Notes under the pieces: generated by a model
What the model saw: the letters and a program-made list of their open reading frames with translations, nothing else
The model's database searches: none
Told to the model about the DNA's origin: nothing
Shown: positions 5,882-7,149 of the stretch, piece by piece
Layout: each line of letters begins with the position of its first letter
Numbering within the stretch: position 1 is the first letter of the stretch
Position numbers and translations under genes: made by a program
NCBI GenBank assembly: GCA_023434465.1
Contig: JAEYSQ010000088.1
Location: forward strand, 1 to 7,149
Length of the DNA: 7,149 nt
DNA from: Actinomycetes bacterium
Lineage (GTDB): Bacteria; Actinomycetota; Thermoleophilia; Solirubrobacterales; 70-9
Reading direction: 5' to 3'

Positions 5882-7149
5882 ATGACTCACAGCATGATGC
5901 GTGGCCGAAAGGCTGCTCTTTTCGCGGCCTTGATCCCCGCGATCGCCGTCGCCGTCGCCCTAGTTTCCTCGGTCTTCGCGCCGGCCGCAGTGGCTACCTC
6001 CCCGTCGGTTACCTGCATGGCGAATCCTCTCGGCGCTGCCACCGGCTACACCGAGTTCACCCAGACCAACGGTTCACGCGGAGCCGAATCCGAAGGCGCG
6101 ATCGCCTACGGCGGCAATCTGGCCGCTTCCGGGATGACGGTCGGCACCCATCTGACCAACCCGCCCTACACGAACTCGTACCCGACCCTGGTCGTCAACG
6201 GAACTTCCAACTCGTTCAACCTTCAGCGGGGAAGCGCCTGGACCCCGGGCCTGACCGGCTACATCAACTACAACGGTGGCGGCTCCCAGCTCACTGCCGC
6301 CCCGGTCGACTTCCCGGCCGCTTTCGCCGATCTCACCGCGAAATCGAGCGACTGGGCGAGCCAGACGGCAACCGGCTCCGCTTCGGTGATCAACACCGGC
6401 GGCTCGAACCCGGCCGGCATCTCACTGGGCGGCAACGCGCTTTACCTCAAGGGCACCGACACGACCCTCAACGTCTTCTCCGTCACCCCGGCGATGCTGA
6501 CCGGCAACGTGGCAGTGCTGATCGAGGTCCCGGTCGGCGCCACCGCGCTGATCAACGTCTCCGGCACCAACGTGCAGATCGACGGCAACATGTTCTTCCG
6601 CCAGGGCATCGGCGGCAGCTGGACCCAGGCCCAGGATTCCGCAACTGCGACCCAGAACAAGAACACCTTCTGGAACTTCGCGGACGCGACCGATCTCAAG
6701 CTCAACACCGGTTCGGCGTTCGGCGGAACGATCCTCGCCCCGAAAGCCCACGTAAACGCGTTCAACGTCGGCCACAACATCGGCCAGGTGATCGCCAAGA
6801 GCTTCCAGTCGAACCGGGAAACGCACCACGCGCCGTTCACCGGCTGCCTGCCGGATACCCCGGAAGGTCCGACCGGACCCACCGGCCCGACCGGCCCCAC
6901 TTCGCCGACGGGCCCGACTGGTCCGACCAGCCCGACCGGACCTACCGGTCCGACCTCACCGACGGGCCCGACCGGTCCGACCAGCCCGACCGGACCCACT
7001 GGTCCGACTGGTCCGACCGGTCCGACCACTCCGGAGAAACCGAAGCTGAAGTTCAACAAGATCGCCGACAACCCCGAGGTCGTCGAAGGCAGTTTCGTCG
7101 TCTTCACGATCACCGTCAAGAACTGGGGCACCGGCAACTCCGACAACGT
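5882..7149 (+). CDS. Choice-of-anchor A family surface protein with collagen-like tract (runs off right edge)
   Basis: The window holds 422 residues of an exported protein; the 3' end is missing. Residues 1-38 form a Sec signal peptide (RGRK, a long Ala/Val core, cut near AVA-TS). Residues 46-321 match the choice-of-anchor A domain: NPLGAATGYTEF at the start, EGAIAYGGNL at 71-80, LINVSGTNVQIDG at 223-235 and, near the end, ILAPKAHVNAF, GQVIAKSF and HHAPFTGC. C45 and C322 bracket the domain and may form a disulfide. Residues 329-382 are 18 Gly/Ser-Pro-Thr triplets. From about 387 a DUF11-like beta-sandwich begins (EGSFVVFTITVKNWGTGNSDN). Proteins of this family are adhesin-like and differ in how their C-terminus is anchored; here the anchor lies beyond the window. 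AAGGA at 5872-5876 selects the ATG at 5882 over the Met codons at residues 5 and 6. The role is probably at the cell surface or in the matrix; the ligand is unknown. Confidence 0.85.
   Translation, partial: MTHSMMRGRKAALFAALIPAIAVAVALVSSVFAPAAVATSPSVTCMANPLGAATGYTEFTQTNGSRGAESEGAIAYGGNLAASGMTVGTHLTNPPYTNSYPTLVVNGTSNSFNLQRGSAWTPGLTGYINYNGGGSQLTAAPVDFPAAFADLTAKSSDWASQTATGSASVINTGGSNPAGISLGGNALYLKGTDTTLNVFSVTPAMLTGNVAVLIEVPVGATALINVSGTNVQIDGNMFFRQGIGGSWTQAQDSATATQNKNTFWNFADATDLKLNTGSAFGGTILAPKAHVNAFNVGHNIGQVIAKSFQSNRETHHAPFTGCLPDTPEGPTGPTGPTGPTSPTGPTGPTSPTGPTGPTSPTGPTGPTSPTGPTGPTGPTGPTTPEKPKLKFNKIADNPEVVEGSFVVFTITVKNWGTGNSDN
6866..7027 (+). repeat. Collagen-like Gly-Pro-Thr tract, 18 triplets
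   Basis: Eighteen consecutive 9-base units encode 14 GPT and 4 SPT triplets in the order four GPT, SPT, two GPT, SPT, two GPT, SPT, two GPT, SPT, four GPT. The interruptions therefore recur every nine residues and always replace Gly with Ser. Thr in the third position resembles the GPT-rich collagen-like regions of bacterial and phage proteins such as BclA, where Thr can be glycosylated. Confidence 0.9.
6902..7009 (+). repeat. Two tandem 54-base repeats inside the collagen-like tract
   Basis: Copy one is 6902-6955 and copy two is 6956-7009. By eye they differ at five positions, all third-codon and all synonymous, so both encode the same 18 residues. Each copy contains two SPT units written with different codons (TCG or TCA, then AGC), which shows that the duplicated unit is 54 bases and not 27. 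Confidence 0.85.

Noticed and set aside
6442..7146. A minus-strand frame encoding a long VGPVGP repeat.
   Set aside because: It is the mirror of the GPT tract in the real gene. It has no independent start signals and lies opposite conserved choice-of-anchor A motifs.
5784..7149. An open plus-strand frame starting at the ATG at 5784 in the leader, overlapping the surface-protein gene in another frame.
   Set aside because: After a few residues it becomes an arginine-rich shadow translation. No ribosome binding site precedes it and no motif is seen.

Overview
The window suggests a high-GC Gram-positive actinobacterium. The GC bias at third codon positions, the GTG and TTG starts, the long-form actinobacterial-style adenosylhomocysteinase and the secreted proteins with Sec signals point to Actinomycetota, perhaps Thermoleophilia/Solirubrobacterales. 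That placement rests on protein style, not on a marker gene. The region looks chromosomal and ordinary: no transposase, integrase, phage gene, tRNA, rRNA or CRISPR array is visible.

Layout, left to right. (1) Positions 1-464, minus strand: the N-terminal 154 residues of a metallo-beta-lactamase-fold hydrolase that runs off the left edge. (2) Positions 596-778, minus strand: a 60-residue cysteine-rich protein starting at GTG. (3) Positions 779-1048: a gene-free divergent region. (4) Positions 1049-3379, plus strand: a 776-residue exported protein joining a complete glycerophosphodiester phosphodiesterase (GDPD) domain to a C-terminal region that I read as a carbon-nitrogen hydrolase (nitrilase-like) domain. 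(5) Positions 3381-3447: a strong hairpin and a second weaker one between convergent genes. (6) Positions 3454-4923, minus strand: ahcY, S-adenosylhomocysteine hydrolase. (7) After a 58-base divergent gap, positions 4982-5620, plus strand: a four-helix fatty acid hydroxylase/sterol desaturase-family di-iron membrane enzyme, apparently without a ribosome binding site. (8) Positions 5621-5881: a hairpin, a very good sigma-70-type promoter and a leader of about 175 bases able to form several, partly exclusive, hairpins. (9) Position 5882 to the right edge, plus strand: a secreted choice-of-anchor A family surface protein with a collagen-like Gly-Pro-Thr tract and the start of a DUF11-like domain, cut off by the window.

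The genes do not form one operon. Most are separated by divergent or convergent junctions. The shared themes are the cell envelope (exported GDPD fusion, lipid hydroxylase, surface protein) and housekeeping (ahcY in the methyl cycle). The items most worth following up are the GDPD plus nitrilase-like fusion, the structured leader in front of the surface-protein gene, the regularly interrupted collagen-like tract and the small cysteine-rich protein.
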